A stretch of 64,000 nt of DNA from Streptomyces sp. DT2A-34. Lineage in GTDB: Bacteria; Actinomycetota; Actinomycetes; Streptomycetales; Streptomycetaceae. Below, piece by piece: positions 11,407-21,116 of this stretch (position 1 is its first letter; each line of letters opens with the position of its first letter). Both the position numbers and the translations under genes were made by a program. A model generated the notes under the pieces. That model saw only the letters and a list, made by a program, of their open reading frames with translations. It ran no database searches and had not been told where the DNA came from. Location of the stretch: positions 4,010,001 to 4,074,000 of the forward strand of contig NZ_JASTWJ010000001.1 of NCBI RefSeq assembly GCF_030499515.1, given 5' to 3'.

Positions 11407-13233
11407 TCAGCCCAGGTCGAAGGTGTTGGGCAGGCCCAGCTTGTAGCGCACCTCGTCGACGCGCTTCAGCGGCTCCAGCTCCGGGGGCCGGTACAGCTCC
11501 CAGATCCGGCAGCGTTCGGCGTCCGAATCGTCCGCTTCCAGGAGGGCGTTGACGGCCAGGCGGGCGGATTCGTTGGCGCCCTCCATCGTCGCCAGGTCGA
11601 CGTCCGTGCGGACGTAGTCGCCCGCGAGGAAGAAGTTCGGGACCTTCGTGTGGGCCGTGGGGCGGTTGTAGAGGGTGCCCGTGGGGTGGATGAGGAGCTG
11701 CTCGCGGTTCTGCGGGTCGGGGCCGCCCAGGCCCGTCACCGCCGGGTCCATGAACCAGCCGAGGCGGTCCTCGTCCCGGAGCGTGGTCTTGCCGGCGTCG
11801 TTCAGGCCGTCCTTCAGCTGGGCCCAGAGTTCGGCGACGACCTCCTCCTTGGTGCACTCCTTGGCTGTCTTGCCGTACAGGATGCCGGGCTTGTCCCATT
11901 CCGAGATGATCGCGGAGAGGCACTCATGGGCCCGGCCGTCGCCGTAGTCGCGCGCGAAGTCCCGTCCGTCCCAGAACTGGGCCTGGCCGATGGCGGTCAC
12001 CGACCAGGGTGAGTCGAGGCAGTTGATGTGGCCGTGCACGACCGGTGTCGGGGTGCGCAGGTAGAACATCACGCCGGTCATCCAGTCCGTCTGCAGCGCG
12101 TCGCACTTCGCGAGCTGCGGATCGGCCGCACGCAGGGCCGGGCCCCACGTCACGCGTGCGTGCTCGACGGGCAGTGCGGAGATGTAGTGGTCGGCGGTGA
12201 CCGTCCGTTCGTCGGCGCCGTCGCGGGCCGAGACGCGGACGCCGGTCACCCGGCCGCCGTCGTAGAGGACCTCGTGGGCCTGGGTGCCGAGGGCGAACCG
12301 GACGCCGAGGGAGCGCAGGTGGGCCTCCCAGGGGTCGATCCAGGCCTCGCTGGTAGGGGCGTTCAGGATGCGGTCGATGTCGGCGTCGCCGTCCATGCCG
12401 CGGCCGAGCAGGCCCCACAGGAGCAGGGCCTCGATGATGACGCGTCCGACGGTTCGGGTGGACGCCACCTCCGCGCGGGTGGCGACGAGGTTGCGGGTCT
12501 GGCCGATACCGAGGACGGTCCGGTACTCCTCGCTCATCTCCTCGGCGCGTATGAAGTCCCACCACGCGACCTTCTCCCACTCCTCCTCGCGGCGGGCGTC
12601 GCAGCTGGTGAGGTGGACGAGGAGGCGGTCGGCGAAGTAGGCGGCCTCGTGGGCGGGGAGGCGAAGGCCGAGGTCCAGCACCGAGAGGAGCTGGTCGCGG
12701 ATCCAGCTGAGGGTGAGGTCGCCGGGGCGGGGCGGGGTGGTGGCACGGCGGAGCGGGAAGTGCAGGTCGGGGCGGCCGTCGGCGCGGGCGAACAGGGCCT
12801 CGGTGCCGCTGCGGAGGTTGTCGTGGACGCCGTTCGCGTTGCCGGGGACGGGGATGCGGCGCATGGTGTCCGGCAGGTTCCGGTAGAAGCCGGGGAAGAA
12901 GCGGAAGCCGTGTTCGGCGGGGAGGTCCGCGCGGCCACCGGTCGCCGTCCCCGGGACCGGCATCGAGCGGGCCTTGCCGCCGAGGGTGTCGTAGTACTCG
13001 TAGACGGTGACGGCGTAGCCGCGTTCGGCGAGTTCGTGGGCGGCGCTCAGGCCGGAGACTCCACCGCCGAGGACGGCGACGCTTTTACCCGAAGCTGCCT
13101 TCGCGCTTCCCGCCGGCCATAAGGCGAGGGCGCCGGCCACTCCCCCGGCACCGGCCAGAAAGCGTCTGCGGGTGTGGCCGGATCGCGCGTGACCTGTCTT
13201 CTCCTGGGGCTCCTGCGTGTGTTCTGTTGTCAT
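11407..13233 (-). CDS. Tat-exported FAD-dependent amine oxidase/phytoene-desaturase-like oxidoreductase
   Basis: A 608-residue flavoprotein. A twin-arginine signal ([12 protein letters not shown], residues 21-32) and AKA cleavage region precede a Rossmann dinucleotide fold ([21 protein letters not shown]). A GGKARS segment and a C-terminal [23 protein letters not shown] motif follow. This is the layout of the amine-oxidase/phytoene-desaturase superfamily, which also includes hydroxysqualene dehydroxylases, so the substrate cannot be assigned. It is probably exported folded with FAD. It is not obviously in an operon and converges with the NlpC/P60 gene. Confidence 0.82.
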   Translation of the reverse strand: MTTEHTQEPQEKTGHARSGHTRRRFLAGAGGVAGALALWPAGSAKAASGKSVAVLGGGVSGLSAAHELAERGYAVTVYEYYDTLGGKARSMPVPGTATGGRADLPAEHGFRFFPGFYRNLPDTMRRIPVPGNANGVHDNLRSGTEALFARADGRPDLHFPLRRATTPPRPGDLTLSWIRDQLLSVLDLGLRLPAHEAAYFADRLLVHLTSCDARREEEWEKVAWWDFIRAEEMSEEYRTVLGIGQTRNLVATRAEVASTRTVGRVIIEALLLWGLLGRGMDGDADIDRILNAPTSEAWIDPWEAHLRSLGVRFALGTQAHEVLYDGGRVTGVRVSARDGADERTVTADHYISALPVEHARVTWGPALRAADPQLAKCDALQTDWMTGVMFYLRTPTPVVHGHINCLDSPWSVTAIGQAQFWDGRDFARDYGDGRAHECLSAIISEWDKPGILYGKTAKECTKEEVVAELWAQLKDGLNDAGKTTLRDEDRLGWFMDPAVTGLGGPDPQNREQLLIHPTGTLYNRPTAHTKVPNFFLAGDYVRTDVDLATMEGANESARLAVNALLEADDSDAERCRIWELYRPPELEPLKRVDEVRYKLGLPNTFDLG

Positions 13234-13341
13234 GAGTCCGTGAGGGTAGGGAGGGTCCGCGGAGGTCGGAAGCCCGTTTCCTCGCCGGCCACAGCATCCT
13301 CACAACGCGCAACAGCACAAGGACAACAAGGAGAGACAGCG

Positions 13342-13968
13342 ATGCCCAGCGTTTTCGTGCAAGGCAGGCCCGTCGAGTCGTATCCGCCGCTCGCGCCCGA
13401 GGCCCGGCGCGGGTCGGTGCGCAGGATCACCGAGGTGGGTGAAGAGGTGCTGCACAAGCCGTGCCGGGATGTCACCGAGTTCGGGCCCGATCTCGCCGCG
13501 CTCATCGACGACATGTTCCTGACGATGTACATCGCCGACGGGGCGGGACTGGCGGCGAACCAGGTCGGCGTCGATCTGCGGCTGTTCGTGTACGACTGCC
13601 CGGACGACGACGGGGTCCGGCATGTCGGGCACATCGTGAACCCGGTGCTGGAGCCCCTCGACCCGGCCGGGCGCAGGCTGCTCGACGACAGCGAGGGCTG
13701 CCTCTCCGTGCCGGGCGCGGTGATGGAGGTACCGCGTCCGGACCGGGCCGTGGTGCGTGGGTACGACAAGGACGGCGAGCCGCTGGTGATCGAGGGCACG
13801 GGGTACTTCGCCCGCTGCCTCGCCCATGAGACCGACCACGTGAGCGGCCATGTCTACCTGGACCGGATCTCCAAGCGCGAACGCAAGGACGCGCTGCGGC
13901 AGGTGGCGGACCGGCGGGAGGAGGTCTTCGCACGCCGGGCCGCCAACATCGAGGCCCTCAACGGCTAG
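13342..13968 (+). CDS. def: Peptide deformylase
   Basis: A 208-residue metalloenzyme removing the formyl group from nascent N-terminal Met. All three family motifs are present: GAGLAANQ (67-74), EGCLS with metal ligand Cys120, and HETDH (162-166) giving the two His ligands and the catalytic Glu. The ATG has AAGGAG seven bases upstream. Longer upstream readings cross the intergenic region and lack homology. Streptomyces usually carry several def paralogues; this one is monocistronic. Confidence 0.93.
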   Translation: MPSVFVQGRPVESYPPLAPEARRGSVRRITEVGEEVLHKPCRDVTEFGPDLAALIDDMFLTMYIADGAGLAANQVGVDLRLFVYDCPDDDGVRHVGHIVNPVLEPLDPAGRRLLDDSEGCLSVPGAVMEVPRPDRAVVRGYDKDGEPLVIEGTGYFARCLAHETDHVSGHVYLDRISKRERKDALRQVADRREEVFARRAANIEALNG

Positions 13969-13979
13969 TCGCCGCCGGG

Positions 13980-15299
13980 TCAGGCCTTCGGTGCCACCTT
14001 GCTCAGCCCGTTGATGATCCGGTCCATCGCGTCGCCGCCCGTCGGGTCGGTGAGGTTGGCCAGGAGCTTCAGGGTGAACTTCATCAGGACCGGGTGGGTC
14101 AGGCCGCGCTGGGCCGCGATCTTCATGACCTTCGGGTTGCCGATGAGCTTCACGAAGGCGCGGCCCAGCGTGTAGTAGCCGCCGTAGGTGTCCTTCAGGA
14201 CGCGCGGGTAGCGCTGAAGGGCGAGTTCACGCCCGGCCGGGGTCGAGCGGGCGTGGGCCTGGACGATGACGTCGGCGGCGATCTGGCCGGACTCCATGGC
14301 GTAGGCGATGCCCTCGCCGTTGAAGGGGTTCACCAGGCCGCCGGCGTCGCCGACCAGCAGCAGGCCCTTGGTGTAGTGCGGTTGGCGGTTGAAGGCCATG
14401 GGGAGGGCGGCGCCGCGGATCGGGCCGGTCATGTTGTCCGGGGTGTAGCCCCAGTCCTCGGGCATGGAGGCGCACCAGGCCTTCAGGACCTCGCGCCAGT
14501 CCAGCTCCTTGAAGGAGTCGGAGGTGTTCAGGACGCCGAGGCCGACGTTCGACGTGCCGTCGCCCATGCCGAAGATCCAGCCGTAGCCGGGGAGGAGGCG
14601 GTCCTCGCCTGGGCCGCGGCGGTCCCACAGTTCCAGCCAGGACTCCAGGTAGTCGTCCTCGTGGCGGGGGCTTTCGAAGTACGTCCGTACGGCCACGCCC
14701 ATCGGGCGGTCCTCGCGGCGGTGCAGGCCCATAGCGAGGGACAGGCGCGTGGAGTTGCCGTCGGCGGCGACCACCAGGGGCGCGTGGAAGGTGACCTCGC
14801 GCTTCTCCTCGCCGAGCTTGGCGTGGACGCCGGTGATGCGGCCGGTGCGGTCGTCGATGATCGGGGCGCCGACGTTGCAGCGCTCGTAGAGGCGGGCGCC
14901 TGCCTTCTGGGCCTGGCGGGCGAGTTGCTCGTCGAAGTCGTCGCGCTTGCGGACGAGGCCGTAGTCGGGGAAGGAGGCGAGGTCGGGCCAGTCCAGCTGG
15001 AGGCGTACGCCGCCGCCGATGATCCTCAGGCCCTTGTTGCGCAGCCAGCCGGCTTCCTCGGAGATGTCGATGCCCATCGCCACCAGCTGTTTGACGGCGC
15101 GTGGGGTCAGACCGTCACCGCAGACCTTCTCCCTCGGGAACTCGGTCTTCTCCAGCAGGAGGACGTCGAGGCCGGACTTGGCCAGGTGGTACGCCGTCGT
15201 GGAGCCGGCCGGCCCCGCGCCCACGACGATCACATCGGCGGTGTTCTCGGAGAGGGGCGAGGAGACAGGTGAGGAGAGTGGCTCGGTCACGTCGGTCAC
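13980..15299 (-). CDS. Geranylgeranyl reductase family flavoprotein, probable menaquinone side-chain saturase
   Basis: A 439-residue FAD protein. The N-terminal VIVVGAGPAGSTTAYHLA (about residues 23-40) is the dinucleotide fold, PREKVCGDGLTPRAV is the GGR-family CxDG-type motif, and LLLVGDAGGLVNPFNGEGI is the second FAD motif. The family reduces isoprenoid double bonds; the mycobacterial relative MenJ saturates the menaquinone tail. Streptomyces make partly saturated MK-9, and this gene lies 1 kb from menG and 4 kb from nuo, so I infer a menaquinone role. A general oxidoreductase function is not excluded. Confidence 0.8.
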   Translation of the reverse strand: MTDVTEPLSSPVSSPLSENTADVIVVGAGPAGSTTAYHLAKSGLDVLLLEKTEFPREKVCGDGLTPRAVKQLVAMGIDISEEAGWLRNKGLRIIGGGVRLQLDWPDLASFPDYGLVRKRDDFDEQLARQAQKAGARLYERCNVGAPIIDDRTGRITGVHAKLGEEKREVTFHAPLVVAADGNSTRLSLAMGLHRREDRPMGVAVRTYFESPRHEDDYLESWLELWDRRGPGEDRLLPGYGWIFGMGDGTSNVGLGVLNTSDSFKELDWREVLKAWCASMPEDWGYTPDNMTGPIRGAALPMAFNRQPHYTKGLLLVGDAGGLVNPFNGEGIAYAMESGQIAADVIVQAHARSTPAGRELALQRYPRVLKDTYGGYYTLGRAFVKLIGNPKVMKIAAQRGLTHPVLMKFTLKLLANLTDPTGGDAMDRIINGLSKVAPKA

Positions 15300-15397
15300 G
15301 GCGGGATCTCCCCAAGTTCGAAATCTGTGTGCCGACCGGCACTGGACATGGGCAGTCTATTCAGCAGCATTGATCACTCGGCTGAAGGGCTGCCTCC

Positions 15398-15937
15398 GTG
15401 AACCGAGCTCTCCCTGTCGTACGGCTCCGTGTCCCCATCGACGAGGACGCCGTCGCCTGGCACCGGGTCTTCGCCCACCCCGATGTCATGGAGTTCCACG
15501 GCGGCCGGGCCGCGGAGCTGTCCGTCTACGAAGAGCTCACCGCCCGTCAGCGCCGGCACGACGCCGAGCGCGGGTTCTGCCTGTGGACCATGCTCGACGA
15601 GAACGAGCAGGTCGTCGGCTTCACCGGAGCCCAGCCGTGGGAACGGCCCTGGGGCCCCACGGGGGAGATCGAGATCGGCTGGCGGCTCGGGCGGGAGCAC
15701 TGGGGCAAGGGGTACGTCACGGCGGCCGCGCGGTTGACGCTGGCGCGGGTGCGGGCGGCCGGGGTGCCGAGCGTGGTGGCGATGGTCGACGCCCGCAACG
15801 AGCGGTCGATCGCGGTGACGCGGCGGCTGGAGATGCGCCTCGCCGAAGTGTTCACGACACCGGATGCGCGGCATCAGGGGCACTGCTACCGGCTCGATCT
15901 TGACGCCGGGTCCACAGCCCTTAGTGACTCTGAGTAA
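15398..15937 (+). CDS. GNAT family N-acetyltransferase
   Basis: A 179-residue acetyltransferase of the RimJ/RimL-like GNAT group. The acetyl-CoA loop is REHWGKGYVTAAARL, followed by the conserved DARNERSIAVTRRLEM helix. The substrate is unknown. The GTG start is preceded by GAAGGG; the gene is divergent from the GGR gene, with about 100 bases shared as promoter space. Confidence 0.82.
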   Translation: MNRALPVVRLRVPIDEDAVAWHRVFAHPDVMEFHGGRAAELSVYEELTARQRRHDAERGFCLWTMLDENEQVVGFTGAQPWERPWGPTGEIEIGWRLGREHWGKGYVTAAARLTLARVRAAGVPSVVAMVDARNERSIAVTRRLEMRLAEVFTTPDARHQGHCYRLDLDAGSTALSDSE

Positions 15938-16021
15938 TTCAACTGCTACAGAAAGGTACTTGACGCTTCCGGGCGGCATCCCCGCACGGTTACCCTGCCA
16001 GTACCGCTGGGGGTGACATCT

Positions 16022-16360
16022 GTGCGCATAACACCCAAAAAGCCCGAGGTGCGCGTACCGAAGTTCGTCGGACTGATGGCCATGGACGCGCGCGAGGCAG
16101 CGAAGTCGCACGGCCTGCTCCTCAACGCGCCGGACCGGCCGGACTTCCACCTCACCGTCGTCGACTACGTCGTACGCCAGCATCCCCAACCCGGCTCCGA
16201 GGTGCCGCGGCACTCGATGGTCTACGTCTGGTTCGACTTCGGCGAGGGTGAGGGCGGCGGAGGCGTACGCGAGCCACGCCTCCCGTGGCCGCCGCAGGGC
16301 GGGCTGGAGCGCGAACTCGACGAGCCCGGAGATCCGTACCCCGTCGTCAGCTCTGCGTGA
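16022..16360 (+). CDS. Small PASTA-domain protein
   Basis: A 112-residue basic-to-acidic cytosolic protein. VPKFVGLMAMDAREAAKSHGL followed by VRQHPQPGSEVPRHSMVYVWF matches one PASTA-like unit (PxFxG, helix, QxPxxG). A Gly/Glu-rich linker and a Pro-rich tail follow. I choose GTG 16022 (VRITPKKPE) with GGGGG just upstream; GTG 16013 would add three residues. No signal peptide is visible, so wall binding is unlikely; the function is unknown. It converges on menG. Confidence 0.72.
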   Translation: MRITPKKPEVRVPKFVGLMAMDAREAAKSHGLLLNAPDRPDFHLTVVDYVVRQHPQPGSEVPRHSMVYVWFDFGEGEGGGGVREPRLPWPPQGGLERELDEPGDPYPVVSSA

Positions 16361-16363
16361 CGC

Positions 16364-16409
16364 CTGCCGCTCAGCTCCGCTTGAAGTCTGCCGCTCAGCT
16401 CTGCTTGAA
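16364..16409. repeat. Two tandem copies of a 24-bp unit at the 3' end of menG
   Basis: TGCCGCTCAGCTC(C/T)GCTTGAAG occurs at 16364-16385 and again at 16388-16409. The second copy includes the last codons of menG and its stop; the first lies just downstream. It looks like a recent slippage duplication. Confidence 0.8.
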
Positions 16410-17090
16410 GCCCCGGTGCAGGGCCACCACTCCGCCCGTCAGGTTCCGCCAGGCCACCTTCGACCAGCCGGCCTTGCGCAGGCGTTCGGCGAGGGCCGGC
16501 TGGTCGGGCCAGGCGCGGATGGACTCGGCGAGGTAGACGTACGCCTCGGGGTTCGAGGACACCGCGCGGGCGACCGGGGGCAGGGCGCGCATCAGGTACT
16601 CGGTGTAGACCGTGCGGAAGGGCGCCCAGGTCGGGTGCGAGAACTCGCAGATCACGACCCGGCCGCCGGGCCGCGTCACCCGGTACATCTCACGCAGGGC
16701 GGCGTCGAAGTCCTGGACGTTGCGCAGCCCGAAGGAGATGGTGACCGCGTCGAAGGTGTCGTCCTTGAACGGCAGCCGCGTCGCGTCGCCCGCCGTGAGC
16801 GGCAGCCACGGATGCTTCCTCTTGCCGACCTGGAGCATGCCGAGGGAGAAGTCGCAGGGGACGACGTACGCGCCCGTCTGCGCGAACGGCAGGGACGAGG
16901 TGGCCGTACCGGCCGCCAGGTCGAGGACCTTCTGCGCGGGGCGGGCGTCGACCGCCTTCGCCACCTCCCTGCGCCACACACGGTCCTGGCCGAGCGACAG
17001 CACGTCGTTCGTCAGGTCGTACCGTTCCGCCACGTCGTCGAACATCGAGGCGACTTCGTGCGGCTGCTTGTTCAGGGAAGCGCGGGTCAC
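16395..17090 (-). CDS. menG: Demethylmenaquinone C-methyltransferase
   Basis: A 231-residue UbiE/MenG family SAM methyltransferase that methylates demethylmenaquinone, the last ring step. The SAM motif [12 protein letters not shown] is at about 55-66, motif II is [25 protein letters not shown], and the conserved EFSHP segment follows. Length is normal for the family. With mqnA, mqnC, mqnE, mqnP, ubiX and ubiD elsewhere in the window it completes most of the menaquinone route. It is separate from its neighbours, with the acyltransferase gene following on the opposite side. Confidence 0.93.
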   Translation of the reverse strand: MTRASLNKQPHEVASMFDDVAERYDLTNDVLSLGQDRVWRREVAKAVDARPAQKVLDLAAGTATSSLPFAQTGAYVVPCDFSLGMLQVGKRKHPWLPLTAGDATRLPFKDDTFDAVTISFGLRNVQDFDAALREMYRVTRPGGRVVICEFSHPTWAPFRTVYTEYLMRALPPVARAVSSNPEAYVYLAESIRAWPDQPALAERLRKAGWSKVAWRNLTGGVVALHRGFKQS

Positions 17091-17148
17091 GTGTCCATTC
17101 TTGCAGCCGCCCGCACAGAAGCGGCCGAGGCCCTCACGGAAGCGGCCC

Positions 17149-18422
17149 TCACGGAACGAGCTTGGGCTTCTTCTTCCCGGCCACGTCCTCCACCCAGCCG
17201 CACAACAGGACGAACACCGCGATCAGGATCCAGCCGATGCCGAACATGAACCACTGGCTCTCCAGCGGCAGGTACTTCTCGAACGCGGGCACGTTCCAGA
17301 ACTGGTCGATCAGCGGCACGGCGAGGATCAGGGCGATCTCGTGCCAGAGGTAGATCGTGACCGCGCGCGCGTTGAAGACCGTGACGAGGCGGTCGGCGCG
17401 GCGGAAGCGGGTCAGCCAGGCGAAGTCGATGCGGAAGAACTCCTTCGCGTACATCAGCAGCGTCACATAGCCCGCCGACCAGAAGGCCTGGGCGAGGGGG
17501 ATGTCGTCCAGGTCGTAGGAGCCGGTTTCGGCCTGGTGGGTGAAGGCGTACCAGCCGCCGTACGCGATCGCCGCGAGGGAGAGGGCGGCGACCGCGAACG
17601 GCTTGAGCCTGCGCAGGACGCCGTCGCGGTGCGCGAAGCCGAGGATCCAGCAGAAGAGGAACGTGGCCAGGTCGGTGAGCGCGCTGCCGAAGCGGTTGTC
17701 CGGGGGCTCCCACGTGAAGTGGAGGACGAGGATCGGGCCCAGCGAGAGCAGCAGCACCGCCAGCGGGGCCAGGCGGAACACTCGCGGCAGGAGGGGGAGA
17801 GCAGGACGAACCAGAGGTACGTCCGCACGTACCACAGGATCTCCCAGGCCTGCTGGCCCCAGGCGTTGCCCGGCGGGTCGCCCAGCGGCACGATCCAGTA
17901 GACGATCTGCCAGCCCGGCATCCAGTCGTGGATCAGCATCGCCACCACGACGAAGAAGCCCCAGAACCAGAAGGGTGGCAGGAGCCGGCGCATCCGGCCG
18001 CGGACCACCTTGAGCGCAGGGCGTTCCAGGGACTTCGCCATGAGGGTGCCGGCCAGGGCGAACATGACCCCCATCGAGGGGAAGACCATGCCCGCCCAGG
18101 CCCAGCCGAAGGTGTGGTAGGTGACGACGCGGATGAGGGCGACCGCGCGGAGGGTGTCGAAGTACCGGTCGCGTCCCGGGCGTTGCACCCGCGGCAGCGG
18201 TGCCGTGTCAGTGGCGTGGGCGGCGTCCGCGGGGTAGGCCGCCTCCGCGGGACCCCCAGAGTTCACGGGATCCCCAGGGTTCGCAGGGCCCCCAGGGTTC
18301 GCAGGGCCCCCAGGGTTCGCAGGGCCCCCAGGGTTCGCAGGGCCCCCAGGGTTCGCAGGGCCCCCAGGGTTCGCAGGGCCCACCGCAGGCGGTCGTACGG
18401 CTCCCTTGCTGTGCGCTCCCAT
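17149..18422 (-). pseudogene. Acyltransferase 3 family integral membrane protein, frameshifted
   Basis: A polytopic acyltransferase 3-like protein (DRYFDTLRAVALIRVVTYHTFGW, GMRRLLPPFWFW-like motifs), of the sort that O-acylates extracellular polysaccharides. The ATG at 18422 overlaps the stop of the glycosyltransferase gene (ATGA), so the two are one operon. The N-terminus carries a PANPGG repeat. At G5 (17793-17797) the frame shifts: upstream it reads YLWFVLLSP, downstream LPRVFRLAPLAVLLLSL. One added base joins them as L-L-S-P-L-L-P-R-V-F. This is either a real break or a homopolymer error. Confidence 0.8.
18283..18372. repeat. 18-bp coding minisatellite, five perfect copies
   Basis: GCAGGGCCCCCAGGGTTC is repeated five times without mismatch, flanked by degenerate copies at 18247-18282 and 18373-18390. 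On the minus strand each unit encodes Pro-Ala-Asn-Pro-Gly-Gly in the cytoplasmic N-terminal tail of the acyltransferase. The unit length is a multiple of three, so copy-number change keeps the frame. Confidence 0.95.
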
Positions 18423-20749
18423 CAGCTCGCCCCCGCCGGCGTCCCGACCTCGCCCGTGCGCTTCAGCTTCTGCCAGCGCAGGCGGCCGCCGGTCAGGGCG
18501 GTGATGCAGGAGTGGATGAGGACGAGGTACATCATCTGGCGGTAGGCCAGTTGCTGGAGCGGCATCATGAGCAGGTAGCGGTACTTCTCGCGGTCCAGGC
18601 GGAAGGCGTACGCCGCACGCAGCAGCTGCACCCCGAGCACCGCCAGCCACGCCAGCAGCGCCGCCGTGAAGTCGACGAAGATCATCGAGTAGACGGTGAA
18701 GACGTCGATCAGCGGAGCGAAGACCGGCGTGACGATCTGGAAGATGACGACCAGCGGCATGCCGACCCGGCCGAAGCGGCCCGAAGGACCCTTGCCCGTC
18801 AGGGACTTGCGGTGCTTCCACAGCGCCTGCATGGTGCCGTACGACCAGCGGTAGCGCTGCGACCACAGCTGCTTCAGCGAACCCGGCGCCTCCGTCCACG
18901 CGCGCGTGCTCCTGGTAGACGACCCGCCAGCCCGCGCGGTGCATGGCGGTGGTGATGTCGGTGTCCTCGGCGAGCGTGTCCTCGCTCATGCCGCCCACCT
19001 CCAGCACCGCCTCGCGGCGGAAGGCGCCGATCGCGCCCGGGATGGTCGGCATGCGGCGCAGCAGGTCGTACATGCGGCGGTCGAGGTTGAAGCCCATCAC
19101 GTACTCGATGTGCTGCCAGGCGCCGATGACGGTGTGCGGTTGCCGACCTTGGCGTTGCCGGCCACCGCGCCGACCTCGGGGTCGGCGAAGGGCTGCACCA
19201 GCCGGCGTACGGTGTCCGGCTCGAAGACCGTGTCGCCGTCCATCATCACGATGATGTCGTAACTGGCGCCGCGCACACCGTTGTTCAGCGCCGCCGGCTT
19301 GCCCGCGTTCTCCTGCCGGATGACGCGGACGTTCGTCATGCCGAGTTCGTGGGCGGCGTTGCGCGCGATCTCGGACGTGCCGTCCGACGAACCGTCGTCC
19401 ACGACGATGATCTCGATCGGATGCGTGCTCTTCGCCAGCGACGCGAGGGTGTTGGCGATGCACTCCTTCTCGTTGTACGCCGGGACGATCACGCTCACCG
19501 GTTGGTGGACCGGCGGTCCCCAGCTGAACCGGCGTTTGTTGCGCTGCCGGTAGTGGCGGCGGGCGAGGAGCAGCATCATGCCGAAGCGGCCCATGACGGC
19601 GACGCCGACGACCATGAGGCCGACCGACAGCACCGGCACCGTCCACTCGGCGACGGCCACGGCCCCGATCAGGGCCTTGCCCTCGTAGAGGGTCGCGCCG
19701 GTGGCCTCGCGGTGGGCGGCCTGGAGGTTCGAGGTCCCCACGCCCGCCTGCCCGTTCGGGCCCTGCTGCGTCTGTCCGCCGGGCTGCTGCCCCTCCGCCT
19801 GGGTGCCATCCGCCTGCGCGCCACCAGTCTGGGTACCGCCGGTCGCCGCACCGCCCGGCTGCTGGCTGGAGCCCGCCGCGCCGGCCGCCGCCTGCTGACC
19901 GGTCCCCGCCTGCTGACCGTTCGCCGACTCGTCCTTCTGTATGGCGCCGCTGATCGTGGTGAAGGTGTAGCCCTTCGCCTTCATCTTCTCGATGTACGTC
20001 GGCAGCGCCTTGATCGTCTGCGACCGCTCGCCACCCGCGTCGTGGAAGAGCACGGACGCGCCCTCGCCGTCCTCCGGCGTGGCCCAGTTGATGACCTTCG
20101 CGACGCCCGGCCGCTTCCGGTCGTCGCTGTCGGTGTCGACGAAGACGCTGGTGTAGCCGCTCTCGCCGAGCTCCTTGTAGACGGGCCAGCTGTAGTTGTC
20201 GATGGCGTCCGTCTCCGAGGAATACGGCGCCCGGAACAGCGTGGTCGTGAGGCCGGCCGCGCCCGCCAGCGCGAGCTGAGTCTGCTGCATCTCACGGTTG
20301 ACGCGGGCGTCGCTCTGGTAGGAGAGGTCGACGTGGGTGAAGGTGTGGATGCCCACCTCGTTGCCCTGCGCGACCATGTCGTCGACGATCTCCGGGTAGC
20401 GCGAGACCATCGAGCCGACCACGAAGAACGTGGCGGGTACGTCGTACTTCTTCAGGATCTCGAGGACTTGTGGCGTCCAGGTCGGGTTCGGTCCGTCGTC
20501 GAAGGTGAGGGCGATCGTCTTGTCCGGGACGGAGACGGTGGTGGCCTGGCCGCCCCGGAAGGTGAGGATCGGCCCGCCGTCGAGGATCTTGTCGGGAACC
20601 TGGCTGGAGCTGGCCCCGGTGCGCACCCGCTGGTCGCCGCCGACCTCGGCGCGCAGATAGCCGTCGAGCAGCATGACGCTGGTCAGAGCGAGCAGGAGCA
20701 GTCCGGCGACATGGGTGACTACGCCCTCACCGCCGCCAAGGCCGCGCAC
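18422..20749 (-). pseudogene. Bifunctional polysaccharide deacetylase/family 2 glycosyltransferase, two frameshifts and altered 5' end
   Basis: Order along the protein: a membrane anchor (VAGLLLLALTSVMLL), a NodB deacetylase domain (LTFDDGPNP, GIHTFTHVDLS), a Gln/Gly-rich linker, a second membrane segment, then a GT2 synthase domain (DDGSSDGT, MDGDT, EDTDITT, QRYRW) and C-terminal helices. Deacetylase/synthase fusions with an acyltransferase partner suggest a poly-N-acetylglucosamine-like exopolysaccharide. One C is missing near 19136 (K-V-G-N-R then out of frame until T-V-I-G-A-W), and two bases of a CG run are missing near 18897-18904. At the 5' end the frame runs into antisense chitinase sequence at about 20711, so the native start appears lost. 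Confidence 0.8.
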
Positions 20750-21034
20750 ACGCAGCTCAAGGAGATCTTCGGCACGTCGGACGCTGCCGCTTGGAACGGG
20801 ATGGCGTTGACGTCGATGCTCGGCGTGAACGATGTGGACAACGAGACGTTCATGCTTGATGACGCGGCGCAGGTACGGGAGTTCGCCGAGGAGAAGGGGA
20901 TCGGGTGGGTGTCTATGTGGGCGACGTTTCGGGATCAGCAGTGTGAGGACGATTCGTCTGCGGATGACGCGTTGACCGATTGCAGTGGGGTGGATCAGGA
21001 GGACGGGGCGTTTGCGGAGGCGTTTTCGGGGTGA
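20711..21034 (+). pseudogene. Chitinase (GH18-type) C-terminal remnant
   Basis: 107 codons reading MGDYALTAAKAAHTQLKEIF, then SMLGVNDVDNETFMLDDA and KGIGWVSMWATFRDQQC. This matches the end of the catalytic barrel of secreted Streptomyces GH18 chitinase-like enzymes (KMGDYA, GVND, SMW segments). No signal peptide, catalytic DGxDxDxE or binding domain is present. The 5' side stops abruptly where the oppositely oriented deacetylase gene begins, so it is a fragment at a rearrangement or assembly junction. Confidence 0.75.
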
Positions 21035-21079
21035 GCTCGGGGGCTTCTGTTGTACCCGGAGTGCGGGCCGTCGGCGGTT

Positions 21080-21113
21080 GATCGCGCAGTTCCCCGCGCC
21101 CCTGAAGGGCGCG
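21080..21113. repeat. Dispersed Streptomyces-type short intergenic hairpin
   Basis: GATCGCGCAGTTCCCCGCGC followed by CCTGAAGGGCGCG. CGCGCCC (21095-21101) pairs with GGGCGCG (21107-21113) around CTGAA. Sequences of this kind recur in Streptomyces intergenic regions (recalled knowledge). It lies between converging coding ends and could act as a terminator. Confidence 0.6.
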
Positions 21114-21116
21114 CCC

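Noticed and set aside
18247..18390. CRISPR array
   Set aside because: The regular 18-bp repeats have no spacers and are coding (PANPGG units); no cas genes are present.
17463..19646. Single 727-codon frame spanning acyltransferase and glycosyltransferase
   Set aside because: It is an accidental join of correct pieces of both genes caused by the frameshifts, not a real fusion protein; the ATGA overlap at 18420-18424 separates the genes.
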